From: an uncultured Actinomycetes bacterium
GTDB taxonomy: Bacteria; Actinomycetota; Actinomycetes; Nanopelagicales; Nanopelagicaceae
Assembly: GCA_903928395.1 (NCBI GenBank)
Contig: CAIYQS010000200.1
Coordinates: 1 to 13,066 of the forward strand
Length of the DNA stretch: 13,066 bases
Reading direction: 5' to 3'
The translations under genes were made by a program, and so were the position numbers. Below are positions 5,688 through 12,753 of this stretch, piece after piece (the first letter of the stretch is position 1; each line of letters starts with the position of its first letter). Under the pieces are notes generated by a model, which saw nothing but the letters and a program-made list of their open reading frames with translations, made no database searches and was not told the DNA's origin.

Positions 5688-6980
5688 TTAGGCTCCAGCT
5701 CCGATAACTCGGAATTTTGTTCCCTCAAAGTTTTTCGGATCAAAAGTGCGACGGCCATCAACTACCCCAGTCAGACCAGGGAAATTACTTTTGGCCAAGA
5801 GTTTGTATTCCTTGTGGTCGGCTTGAAGGATCACAGCGTCAACTGGTTCACCGATCGTATACGGAGAAAATCCCAGACTTACAATCTCCTCGTCTGAGTA
5901 CATCGGATCTTGAACTAACACGTCGGCGCCTCGGGCCTTGAGTGCAGTCACAACTCCGAAAACTCCAGAAAACGCCGACTCCTTAACGCCACCACGATAA
6001 GAGATTCCAAGTACGGCAACGCGCTTGCCTGACAAGTTTCCGATTTCGTCTGCGAGAAGTTTGACAGCATGGGCTGGCATCGCGGCGTTCGCCTCGCGAG
6101 CTGAACGTACGACAGTTGCAAGTGGATCATTCCAAAGATAGAAACGTGGATATATTGGAATGCAGTGTCCGCCGACCGCGATTCCTGGTTGGTGGATGTG
6201 GCTATAAGGCTGTGAGTTTGAGGCGGCGATTACCTTCGCAATATCGATATTGGCGCCTTCGGCAAAAATTGCGAATTGATTGGCGAGCGCAATGTTCACG
6301 TCGCGGTAGGTTGTTTCGGCGAGTTTTGCCATTTCACTTGCTTCCGATGTTCCTAAGTTCCACACACCGTTCTTTTCGCTCAAATCTGGACGATCATCGA
6401 AATCCAAGACTGCTTCATAAAACGCGATTCCAGCAGCGGTGCTTGCATCATCAATGCCGCCAACCAATTTGGGATATTTTCGAAGGTCGGCAAAGACTCG
6501 ACCGGTAAGAACTCGCTCAGGGGAGAAGACGAGATGGAAATCTACGCCAGCTTGTAGCCCAGACCCCTGTTCTAGGGCTGGAGCAAAGCGGTTGCGAGTT
6601 GTGCCTACAGGAAGAGTGGTTTCGTAGGAAATGAGGGTTCCTGGTTTTAAGCCGGCAGCAATTTTTGCGGTGGCATCATCCATCCAACCAAAATCCGGGA
6701 TCCCTTCGTCATTAACAAAGAGTGGGACGACAATGACAACTGCATCAGATTCGGTGACAGCGGCTGAAGTATCAGTAGTTGCGCGCAGGTGTCCGGTATT
6801 AACTACTTCCGCGAGGTACTCGGCCAAAAAGTTTTCGCCGGGAAAAGGTTCCACACCGGCATTGATGAGATCCACGGTTTTTTGATTGACGTCACACCCA
6901 ATCACCTGATGACCTTTTTTTGCGAACTGAACAGCAAGCGGCAGACCGATCTTTCCTAGCGCTACGACGGCGATTTTCAT
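5688..6980 (-). CDS. wbpA: UDP-N-acetylglucosamine 6-dehydrogenase (WbpA/WecC family)
   Basis: NAD-dependent four-electron oxidation of a UDP-HexNAc at C6 to the uronic acid; in this context UDP-GlcNAc to UDP-GlcNAcA, step one of the diamino-uronic acid route. The 430-residue product begins MKIAVVALGKIGLPLA, a Rossmann nucleotide-binding loop. SYETTLPVGTTR (118-129) and FSPERVLTG (152-160) with PKLVGG (170-175) are hallmarks of the WecC/WbpA branch rather than UDP-glucose dehydrogenase. Lys219 lies in EMAKLAETTYRDVNIALANQ and catalytic Cys273 in GGHCIP. The ATG at 6980 is chosen because it starts directly at the Rossmann strand and lies four bases after the preceding stop; an upstream in-frame extension to 7028 would overlap the 3-dehydrogenase. 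Last gene of the operon. UDP-ManNAc or UDP-GalNAc cannot be excluded as substrate. Confidence 0.92.
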   Translation of the reverse strand: MKIAVVALGKIGLPLAVQFAKKGHQVIGCDVNQKTVDLINAGVEPFPGENFLAEYLAEVVNTGHLRATTDTSAAVTESDAVVIVVPLFVNDEGIPDFGWMDDATAKIAAGLKPGTLISYETTLPVGTTRNRFAPALEQGSGLQAGVDFHLVFSPERVLTGRVFADLRKYPKLVGGIDDASTAAGIAFYEAVLDFDDRPDLSEKNGVWNLGTSEASEMAKLAETTYRDVNIALANQFAIFAEGANIDIAKVIAASNSQPYSHIHQPGIAVGGHCIPIYPRFYLWNDPLATVVRSAREANAAMPAHAVKLLADEIGNLSGKRVAVLGISYRGGVKESAFSGVFGVVTALKARGADVLVQDPMYSDEEIVSLGFSPYTIGEPVDAVILQADHKEYKLLAKSNFPGLTGVVDGRRTFDPKNFEGTKFRVIGAGA

Positions 6981-6984
6981 GGAG

Positions 6985-8022
6985 TTAGCGACCCTTCGAA
7001 ATCGTAATAACAGATCGAGTATTGGCACTTTCGATCATTGCACTTGCAACGCGTACCGTGGCAAGTCCTTGCTCCATCGTGACGATCGCTTCATTTGCTC
7101 CCGGTAAACCAAGAACTGCGTTCCGAAAACTTTCATGTTCCATGCGCAGTGGTTCGGGTTTAGCAAATGCGTATCTGATGACATCCCCTTCGCTCACACC
7201 TCGGAACGAAGCGACTGCATCCCATTCTGTGTCAACCGACGCATTTGCATAGAAGGTGAGATCTGCCGTCAAAGTATCTGCAACAAATGTTCCGCGTTCG
7301 CCAGTGACGATGGTTAGTCGCTCCTTAAAAGGAGTCAACCAATTGACGAGATGATTAGTAATGATGCCGTTTTCGAGTTCGCCAACAGCAGCCACCATAT
7401 CTTCGTGCGGGCGTCCAGATTTAAGTGCAGTTTTGGCTGAGACATTTATAAACGGCGAACGGGCCACCCACGCTGTTAAATCAATGTCATGTGTAGCTAA
7501 ATCCTTAATTACTCCAACATCTGCAATACGAGCCGGAAATGGACCTTGACGACGAGTCGCAATTTGATAAACATTGCCCAGTTCGCCTTTATCTAGTTTG
7601 GCGCGCAATTGTTGTAGGGCCGGGTTGTATCTTTCGATATGTCCAACTGCGCCCACTAATCCTTTTGCAGCAAAAGCATCCGTGATTCGTTGTGCCGACT
7701 CATTGTCTACAGCCAATGGCTTTTCAATGAGAGCATGCACACCCGCTTCGGCAAGGGCGAGCGCTAGATCCTCGTGGAATGCGGTCGGAGCGGCAACCAT
7801 TGCATAATCGATTCCTAGCGAAATTAACTCTTGTACAGTGGCTACAAGCGGTCTTGTCCCAGCAACTCCATGCGGATCTCCCATGGGATCGCAGACCCCA
7901 ACGAGCTCCACCCCGTCGAGTGAACCAAGAACCCGAGCGTGATGGCGCCCCATCATTCCCAAACCTACGAGTCCAGCACGCAATTTCTTGGTATTTATTG
8001 GAGTTTGTTCAGAGACAGTCAT
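6985..8022 (-). CDS. wbpB: UDP-GlcNAcA 3-dehydrogenase (Gfo/Idh/MocA family, WbpB/GnnA-like)
   Basis: Predicted NAD-dependent oxidation of C3 of UDP-GlcNAcA to the 3-keto sugar, feeding the aminotransferase encoded just upstream. It is a Gfo/Idh/MocA protein of 345 residues. GLVGLGMMGRHHARVL holds the GxGxxG loop at 20-25, EKPLAV has the usual active-site Lys101, and GHIERYNPA (128-136) and DVGVIKDLATHDIDL (168-182) carry the catalytic-region His178 and nearby acids. The DLATHDIDL pattern and the GPFPARI run are what I associate with UDP-GlcNAc 3-dehydrogenases (GnnA type) more than with Pseudomonas WbpB, so the exact substrate, GlcNAc or GlcNAcA, rests on the operon context. It starts 11 bases after the aminotransferase stop with only a weak binding site. 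Confidence 0.85.
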   Translation of the reverse strand: MTVSEQTPINTKKLRAGLVGLGMMGRHHARVLGSLDGVELVGVCDPMGDPHGVAGTRPLVATVQELISLGIDYAMVAAPTAFHEDLALALAEAGVHALIEKPLAVDNESAQRITDAFAAKGLVGAVGHIERYNPALQQLRAKLDKGELGNVYQIATRRQGPFPARIADVGVIKDLATHDIDLTAWVARSPFINVSAKTALKSGRPHEDMVAAVGELENGIITNHLVNWLTPFKERLTIVTGERGTFVADTLTADLTFYANASVDTEWDAVASFRGVSEGDVIRYAFAKPEPLRMEHESFRNAVLGLPGANEAIVTMEQGLATVRVASAMIESANTRSVITISKGR

Positions 8023-8033
8023 AATTTTCTCGC

Positions 8034-9116
8034 TTAAATTCGGATGACAGCGTCGTTAACGACGCTGACAATTTGTTCTAGTTCTGCCTGAGTAAGGGAT
8101 GGATGAACTGGAATTGAGATAACTTCCTTGACCAACTCTTCGGTAACGGGCAGGTCATGCACCGAATCGAAAGAAGGCAAGCGATGAATAGGAGTTGGAT
8201 AATAAACGTCGCAGCCAACGCCACCAGCTTTTATTAACTCAATAGCTCGGTCACGAGCCTCACTAGCAACTCCATCAAGACGGATTGTGTATTGATGATA
8301 CGAATGCTCTGTTCCCGGGCGAACGTACGGAGTTACAACCCCTTTGAGATTGGCAGAAAGGTATGCAGCATTTTGGCGTCGTTGCGCGGTCCACCCTTGC
8401 ACCTTGGTGGTCTGAACTCGACCGATTGCAGCGTGAATATCGGTCATGCGATTATTGAAACCAACGATTTCGTTTTGATAGCGAATGACTCCACCTTGAT
8501 TTCGGAGCATGCGGCTCTGGTGCTCGATATTTGCATCATTTGTAACGATCATCCCACCTTCACCAGAAGTCATATTTTTGGTTGGGTAGAATGAGAATGA
8601 GGCTACGGTTCCCCATTCGCCAGCCATTCTTCCGTTAAGGGATGCGAGGTGCGCTTGCGCTGCATCTTCGAAAATCATCAGCCCATGCTTCTTTCCAATT
8701 ACTTCAAAACGATCCATATCAGCGATGTGACCGTAGAGATGAACCGGCATGATCGCTTTTGTTCTTGGAGTAATTAGCGACTCAACGTGGTCAGGATCCA
8801 AATTAAATGTTTTCGGGTCGATATCACCAAATATCGGAATTGCACCAGCCAGGGCCACGGAATTTGCGGTTGCTGCAAACGAGAACGAGGGAACGATTAC
8901 TTCGTCACCAGCTTTTATGCCAGCAGCGATAAATCCGAGGTGAAGCGCAGAAGTCCCAGAATTAACTGCAATGCAGCGTCTTCCACCGACAAATTGCGCG
9001 AATTCTTCTTCGAAGGCCTTTACCTCTGGTCCTTGCGCCATCATTCCACTGCGTAGGACTCGATCTACTGCCGCGCGCTCTTCGTCTCCGATAATTGGAC
9101 GGGCTGCTGGAATCAA
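8034..9116 (-). CDS. wbpE: DegT/DnrJ/EryC1 PLP sugar aminotransferase (WbpE-like)
   Basis: Glutamate-dependent transamination of a UDP-3-keto sugar to the 3-amino sugar; here expected to make UDP-GlcNAc(3NH2)A. With the start at 9116 the protein is 360 residues and begins MIPAARPIIGDEERAAVDRVLRSG, the normal opening of this family. Further marks are NSGTSALHL (52-60), PVHLYGH (124-130), FEDAAQA (149-155, Asp151) and SFYPTKNMTSGEGGM (175-189) with Lys180 as the Schiff-base lysine, then the HSYHQYTIR core. I prefer TTG at 9116, preceded by GAAAAGAGAG about five bases away. An in-frame TTG at 9182 would add 22 polar residues and overlap the acetyltransferase gene by 11 bases. Both starts are TTG, an unusual choice suggesting low translation. 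Confidence 0.9.
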   Translation of the reverse strand: MIPAARPIIGDEERAAVDRVLRSGMMAQGPEVKAFEEEFAQFVGGRRCIAVNSGTSALHLGFIAAGIKAGDEVIVPSFSFAATANSVALAGAIPIFGDIDPKTFNLDPDHVESLITPRTKAIMPVHLYGHIADMDRFEVIGKKHGLMIFEDAAQAHLASLNGRMAGEWGTVASFSFYPTKNMTSGEGGMIVTNDANIEHQSRMLRNQGGVIRYQNEIVGFNNRMTDIHAAIGRVQTTKVQGWTAQRRQNAAYLSANLKGVVTPYVRPGTEHSYHQYTIRLDGVASEARDRAIELIKAGGVGCDVYYPTPIHRLPSFDSVHDLPVTEELVKEVISIPVHPSLTQAELEQIVSVVNDAVIRI

Positions 9117-9171
9117 TTGACTCTCTTTTCCACTAGGTTTTCGATTCTTGAAATTTTCGGAAAGGTCACTG

Positions 9172-9765
9172 TCATTCCGCAATCAGCTCATTATCAGATA
9201 ACTGTTTGTAGTAACTCTGGTCTTGCGGGCAACGAAAGCGATTTTCGCCCACTGCCTCTAAAGGGATGCCCGCTTTTCCGACCCAGCGAATTCTTTTGGC
9301 AGGAACGCCTGCGACAAGGGCAAAATCAGGAACATCCTTTGTAACTACCGCACCCGCGGCAACTAGCGCCCATTGTCCAATTGTCACTGGGGCGATGCAG
9401 ACGGCACGCGCACCAATACTCGCCCCGTCGTGGATAGTGACTCCGACTGCCTCCCAATCGCTCCCGCTTTTAAGGGTTAAATCCGGATTGACGGCGCGGG
9501 GAAATTGATCATTTGTGAGCACGGCCGCAGGTCCAATAAATACCCCATTGCCGATCTGGGCGGGTTCGTAAACCAGCGCATAATTTTGAACTTTGCAATT
9601 GTTTCCGAGAGTAACCCCGCTACCGATGTAAGCGCCTCGGCCGATGATGCAATGAGAGCCAAGAACGACGCCATCACGGATTTGGGCTAGGTGCCAGATG
9701 GAACTTCCGTCCCCAAGAATTGCCGATTCATCAACATCCGCGCTGGGAAGGATTTTTACGGCCAT
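9172..9765 (-). CDS. wbpD: UDP-3-amino sugar N-acetyltransferase (hexapeptide repeat, WbpD-like)
   Basis: Acetyl-CoA-dependent N-acetylation of the 3-amino group, giving UDP-2,3-diacetamido-2,3-dideoxy-glucuronic acid. The 197-residue protein is a left-handed beta-helix of hexapeptide repeats, working as a trimer in known relatives. The WbpD-type signature is clear: SSIWHLAQI (21-29), NNCKVQNYALVYEPAQI (55-71) and FIGPAAVLTNDQFPR (76-90). The helix ends with VVTKDVPDFALVAGVPAKRI, the usual CoA-side closure. A C-terminal appendix with RCPQDQSYY (178-186) follows, an extension I believe is common in actinobacterial members. It begins 10 bases after the glycosyltransferase stop without a Shine-Dalgarno, but TAGACT overlaps that stop seven bases before the ATG, so a second, leaderless transcript may start here. 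Confidence 0.9.
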   Translation of the reverse strand: MAVKILPSADVDESAILGDGSSIWHLAQIRDGVVLGSHCIIGRGAYIGSGVTLGNNCKVQNYALVYEPAQIGNGVFIGPAAVLTNDQFPRAVNPDLTLKSGSDWEAVGVTIHDGASIGARAVCIAPVTIGQWALVAAGAVVTKDVPDFALVAGVPAKRIRWVGKAGIPLEAVGENRFRCPQDQSYYKQLSDNELIAE

Positions 9766-9772
9766 GACCGCA

Positions 9773-9778
9773 AGTCTA
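9773..9778 (-). promoter_or_regulatory. Possible internal leaderless -10 element before wbpD
   Basis: On the minus strand TAGACT overlaps the TAG stop of the glycosyltransferase (9778-9776) and stands seven bases before the wbpD ATG. Other leaderless candidates here use six bases. Part of the match is forced by the stop codon, so confidence is limited. Confidence 0.35.
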
Positions 9779-10930
9779 GCGGGTCAACTTCACCATCTCG
9801 GCGGCAAAAATGGCGTATTCCCGCTCACTATCGAGGTTTTCAGAAGCCCATGCAATTGCCTGGCTTCGAATGTGATCTATCTCTGCTGGGTTATCGCGCC
9901 ATCGTTTTAGCCACAGCGCTGCTGCTTCCGGGCTATCCGCAATTACTCCGGAATTGCTCGACTCGATGAGATCGACGCACCTCGGAAGCGGAGATGAAAT
10001 AGTGGCAAGTCCTACGCTCATGTACTCGTAGAGCTTGGATGGAACAGCTTGAATGAAAGCTGGAGTGCTTTCTAAAAGTGATAAACCAACCCAGGCGCCA
10101 GCTGCGACTTTCCAAGATTCTGTAGGCGCTAATTTGCCGTGAAAGCGAATCCGAGAGTTGCGCGGCGGTTCACCTGAAGAATGAGAAAAACCTTGAGCCT
10201 CTAACCATTGGTTCACATACTCTTGATCCGCTGGCGCAACGCCGCCCACAAAATCGAATTCCCAATCCGGTGAGAGTTCGGCAAGTTGTAACATGGAATG
10301 AAGTCCGCGGCTTTTGCGCAGATCCCCGATATAGATCGCTCGAGGTTTAGCACTTCGCTCACCACTTTGGGTAAGCATTGATACATCCGGAAGATTGCGA
10401 ACGACTAGTCGGTGCACTGCGTTTAATGGCGGAACCTGCACATCAGCCACAGTTAATAAATCGGCGCGTTTGGCGAACCATAGTGCAGATTTTGTGTCGC
10501 TCTTCGCAATGAAACCTATTAACCCAAAATATTTTGAAGCCCACTTACGATCCTTAAGTAATTGTAAATAATCTTCAAATAAATCCACGGCAAATTTCTT
10601 CCGCAACAGCCTAGTTTGTACAAATGTTGGAGCAATCGCTTCTGGTGAGATTGCATAGATGGCACTGCCACGCGAACGAAGTACAAAGAGTCTTGAGCGG
10701 TAATATCGAGCGAGCAGATTCGTCTTTTTCCAATTCGAAGAGAACCAAGGTGTGCGAATAACGAGGCGCTGTTCGGAATTGGTAGTGGTGGGTGCATCCC
10801 TTAGCTTTCCTGGCGCAAAAATTTCTACGACCAGCCCTGCGCGTAAGAGTGCTCGAGTTAGACGATGGAGTCTTGCATCAGCGAGATTAGCCCCCGAAGA
10901 GATGATCGAGATATCGATTTTCTGCGACAT
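9776..10930 (-). CDS. GT4-like glycosyltransferase in the export operon
   Basis: Predicted cytoplasmic GT-B transferase building the glycan exported by the adjacent ABC transporter. The N-terminal half opens with DISIISSGANLADARLHRLTRALLRAG (6-32), the usual strand-helix of GT4 proteins, and has VDLFEDY (115-121) where relatives have a D-x-HE-type motif. The C-terminal half has AIYIGDLRKSRGL (198-210), RIRFHGKL (260-267) and VPSKLYEYMSVGL (296-308) with donor-site Glu302. The length of 384 is typical. It follows the ABC ATPase by 12 bases with a good Shine-Dalgarno. It is more divergent than the plus-strand transferase, and I cannot name its sugar. One possibility is that it adds the diamino-uronic acid made by the next four genes. 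Confidence 0.87.
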   Translation of the reverse strand: MSQKIDISIISSGANLADARLHRLTRALLRAGLVVEIFAPGKLRDAPTTTNSEQRLVIRTPWFSSNWKKTNLLARYYRSRLFVLRSRGSAIYAISPEAIAPTFVQTRLLRKKFAVDLFEDYLQLLKDRKWASKYFGLIGFIAKSDTKSALWFAKRADLLTVADVQVPPLNAVHRLVVRNLPDVSMLTQSGERSAKPRAIYIGDLRKSRGLHSMLQLAELSPDWEFDFVGGVAPADQEYVNQWLEAQGFSHSSGEPPRNSRIRFHGKLAPTESWKVAAGAWVGLSLLESTPAFIQAVPSKLYEYMSVGLATISSPLPRCVDLIESSNSGVIADSPEAAALWLKRWRDNPAEIDHIRSQAIAWASENLDSEREYAIFAAEMVKLTR

Positions 10931-10939
10931 CTGATCGAT

Positions 10940-10944
10940 TCCTT
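10940..10944 (-). promoter_or_regulatory. Ribosome binding site of the operon glycosyltransferase
   Basis: AAGGA on the minus strand overlaps the TAA stop of the ABC ATPase and stands nine bases before the ATG at 10930. The overlap suggests translational coupling of the two genes. Confidence 0.65.
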
Positions 10945-11722
10945 ACATGTCTTCGTAGTTGGAAGGCAGCGATCCAACATTAAGGAATTTTAGGTAGTCG
11001 TCGACTATTTGTTCCGGCTTGCCCTTGGCCACTAGCGCACCTTTATGCATCCAAATCGCGACATCGCAAAGGTCGGTAACGGTGGCAAGTGCGTGCGAAA
11101 CAATCAGAATAGTCCGTGCTTCTGCACATAATTGGCGCATCCGCTCAAAAGATTTCTCCTTGAAGGCAGCGTCACCTGCAGATAGCGCTTCGTCGAGAAG
11201 AAGAATATCTGGGGTCATGCTGACCGCTACGGCGAAGGAAAGTCGCCCGTACATTCCACTCGAGTAGGTACGTACTGGAAGATCAATAAATCCATCTGGT
11301 AGCGCTGCGAATTCTGCAATCTCATCGGTCTTGTTGCTTATTTCGTCCATATTTAAACCGGATGCAAGCCCGCCCAAAATAATATTATCGCGGCCTGACA
11401 AGGCGGGATTGAATCCAACTCCAAGTGCGAGCAAGGTTGAAATCTTTCCATTGACGATAATTCGACCTTCAGTGGGGGAGAGAATCCCCGCAATGCTACG
11501 CATCAAAGTTGATTTGCCAGCACCGTTTGATCCTACGATCCCGAGTACCGAGCCGTGAGGCAAATCGAGGGAGAGGTGCTTAACTGCTTCGATAGTGCGG
11601 GTGCGTTCTTTTTGTTTCAAACTTGCGCGCATAACGGCATTCTTCAGTGTTCGTTTCGCTTCCAAACTTACCTTGTAGGTAATGGACAAATCTTCGATGC
11701 GAATCGCCAGATCTTGTGGCAT
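10943..11722 (-). CDS. wzt: Polysaccharide/teichoic acid ABC exporter ATPase (Wzt/TagH type)
   Basis: Cytoplasmic nucleotide-binding subunit that powers export of a lipid-linked glycan with the permease encoded just upstream. From the ATG at 11722 it has 259 residues. The Walker A is GSNGAGKST (64-72). The Q-loop region is replaced by ALGVGFNPALSGRDNI (99-114), as is typical of this subfamily. The signature is YSSGMYGRLSF (153-163), the Walker B is ILLLDEALSAGD (173-184), and the switch His210 lies in VSHAL. The N-terminal stretch TYKVSLEAKRTLKNAV is also characteristic. It lacks the C-terminal glycan-binding domain of long Wzt proteins, so substrate recognition should not depend on a capped chain end. 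An in-frame GTG at 11785 would overlap the permease by 50 bases; 11722 lies 13 bases after the permease stop and is preferred. Confidence 0.94.
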   Translation of the reverse strand: MPQDLAIRIEDLSITYKVSLEAKRTLKNAVMRASLKQKERTRTIEAVKHLSLDLPHGSVLGIVGSNGAGKSTLMRSIAGILSPTEGRIIVNGKISTLLALGVGFNPALSGRDNIILGGLASGLNMDEISNKTDEIAEFAALPDGFIDLPVRTYSSGMYGRLSFAVAVSMTPDILLLDEALSAGDAAFKEKSFERMRQLCAEARTILIVSHALATVTDLCDVAIWMHKGALVAKGKPEQIVDDYLKFLNVGSLPSNYEDM

Positions 11723-11735
11723 GTCGACAGGTGAT

Positions 11736-12641
11736 TTAGATGCGGATAGCAAAATCGCGCTCCCTCGAAATAAAGAAATAGCCACCGATCATGATGGAAG
11801 CCGCGGCCCAAAATAGGCACCAGAAAATGGTTGAATTGTTAAGCGATTCCCCGCTAATCCAGACGCGAGAAGTTGCATTGAGTACCGGGCCAAGTGGATT
11901 TATGTAAAGCAAAACTTTCATATTTCCGCGCAAGCTCTCCGGCAACCAAAGAACCGGAGAGAGATACATCCAGATTCTGGTGATGTAAGTCAATAACTTA
12001 TTTGTGTCACGGAAATAGACATTGAGAGTTGCAAAGACGAGAGCCAATCCAAATCCTGTAAGACCGGTGCAAACCAAGATGAAAGGTATCCAAAGGAAAT
12101 TCCAGGTCCATCCTGGAAGTTGCGTTGTTGGGTAAGCCCACTTGCCGACAAGGAGTACAAAAATGTAAACGGGGATTGTTGGTAGAAATTGTTGAAACGC
12201 TTGAATGGCACAAGAAAATGGCAGAAGGGCTCTCGGAAAAGCCTGGTTCAAAATTAGTCGCCCACCCATGGTGATCGAGAGCGCGCCCGCCGTTACGCAG
12301 TTCTGCGCAAAATAAAAGGTGAAAAGCCCAATAAGAAGATGATCGAGTCGGGTCAGCCCAGGCAGCGATCCACCCGGCCGAATGATGGTTACAACGAGGT
12401 AATAAACGAAGCCTAAAAGTAGTGGGTTGAGAACTAACCACACTTTTCCGAGGCGGGAATCGAGATATTCGGCTTTGTCGCTAAAGCGAGCTAATTCGAT
12501 GGCAAAAGTCCGGCGAGTCCAAAATTCCTTGATATAGGGGATCAACGGGGGGAGAGATGCTCGATGAGGCTCGAAAACCTGGATCTTTGAGGCAAAAGCT
12601 TCGTTCGCGGGCATAGGGGTAAGTGTGCCATCCCAAGCCAC
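11736..12641 (-). CDS. wzm: ABC-2 type glycan exporter permease (Wzm/TagG type)
   Basis: Membrane subunit expected to move an undecaprenyl-linked glycan across the cytoplasmic membrane, partnered by the ATPase downstream. The 301-residue protein has a cytoplasmic N-terminus with an amphipathic interface segment (about 34-66, ending SRLGKVWLVLNPLL). Six hydrophobic segments follow at about 67-87, 101-122, 138-165, 180-206, 222-236 and 271-291. NVYFRDTNKLLTYITRIWMYLSPVLW (207-232) and the C-terminal ISRERDFAIRI are typical of Wzm/TagG proteins. The start is GTG at 12641 with an AGAAGG directly against it; ATG at 12614 (residue 10) is an alternative with no visible binding site. First gene of the seven-gene operon, so the operon promoter should lie in 12642-12753, though I could not identify it with confidence. 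Confidence 0.93.
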   Translation of the reverse strand: MAWDGTLTPMPANEAFASKIQVFEPHRASLPPLIPYIKEFWTRRTFAIELARFSDKAEYLDSRLGKVWLVLNPLLLGFVYYLVVTIIRPGGSLPGLTRLDHLLIGLFTFYFAQNCVTAGALSITMGGRLILNQAFPRALLPFSCAIQAFQQFLPTIPVYIFVLLVGKWAYPTTQLPGWTWNFLWIPFILVCTGLTGFGLALVFATLNVYFRDTNKLLTYITRIWMYLSPVLWLPESLRGNMKVLLYINPLGPVLNATSRVWISGESLNNSTIFWCLFWAAASIMIGGYFFISRERDFAIRI

Positions 12642-12709
12642 CTTCTATGCACAGGTCCCAGTGTGAGCCTCCACGCGCCCGTGAGGACAGATGCAGAATC
12701 CGTCCCGTC

Positions 12710-12728
12710 GGGCAGTCCACTACTGCCT
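12710..12728. promoter_or_regulatory. Inverted repeat in the divergent intergenic region
   Basis: GGCAGT (12711-12716) and ACTGCC (12722-12727) are perfect inverted copies around CCACT, extendable by one G-T pair. The repeat lies between the start of the glycan-export operon and the secreted-protein gene, so it could be an operator for either. A weaker bulged hairpin is present at 12668-12686. No clear -35/-10 pair was identified in 12642-12753. Confidence 0.35.
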
Positions 12729-12753
12729 CTAACTATGAAAGGTAAAAATCCAA

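Noticed and set aside
6116..6508. 130-residue open frame on the plus strand inside the 6-dehydrogenase gene
   Set aside because: It is antisense to a strongly supported gene, has low-complexity Arg-rich composition and no start signal.
12007..12441. 144-residue open frame on the minus strand, shifted relative to the permease
   Set aside because: It overlaps the permease in another frame, and the permease frame carries clear family motifs and helices.
12481..12720. 79-residue minus-strand frame reaching into the divergent intergenic region
   Set aside because: It is mostly out-of-frame permease sequence, with no family features and no binding site.
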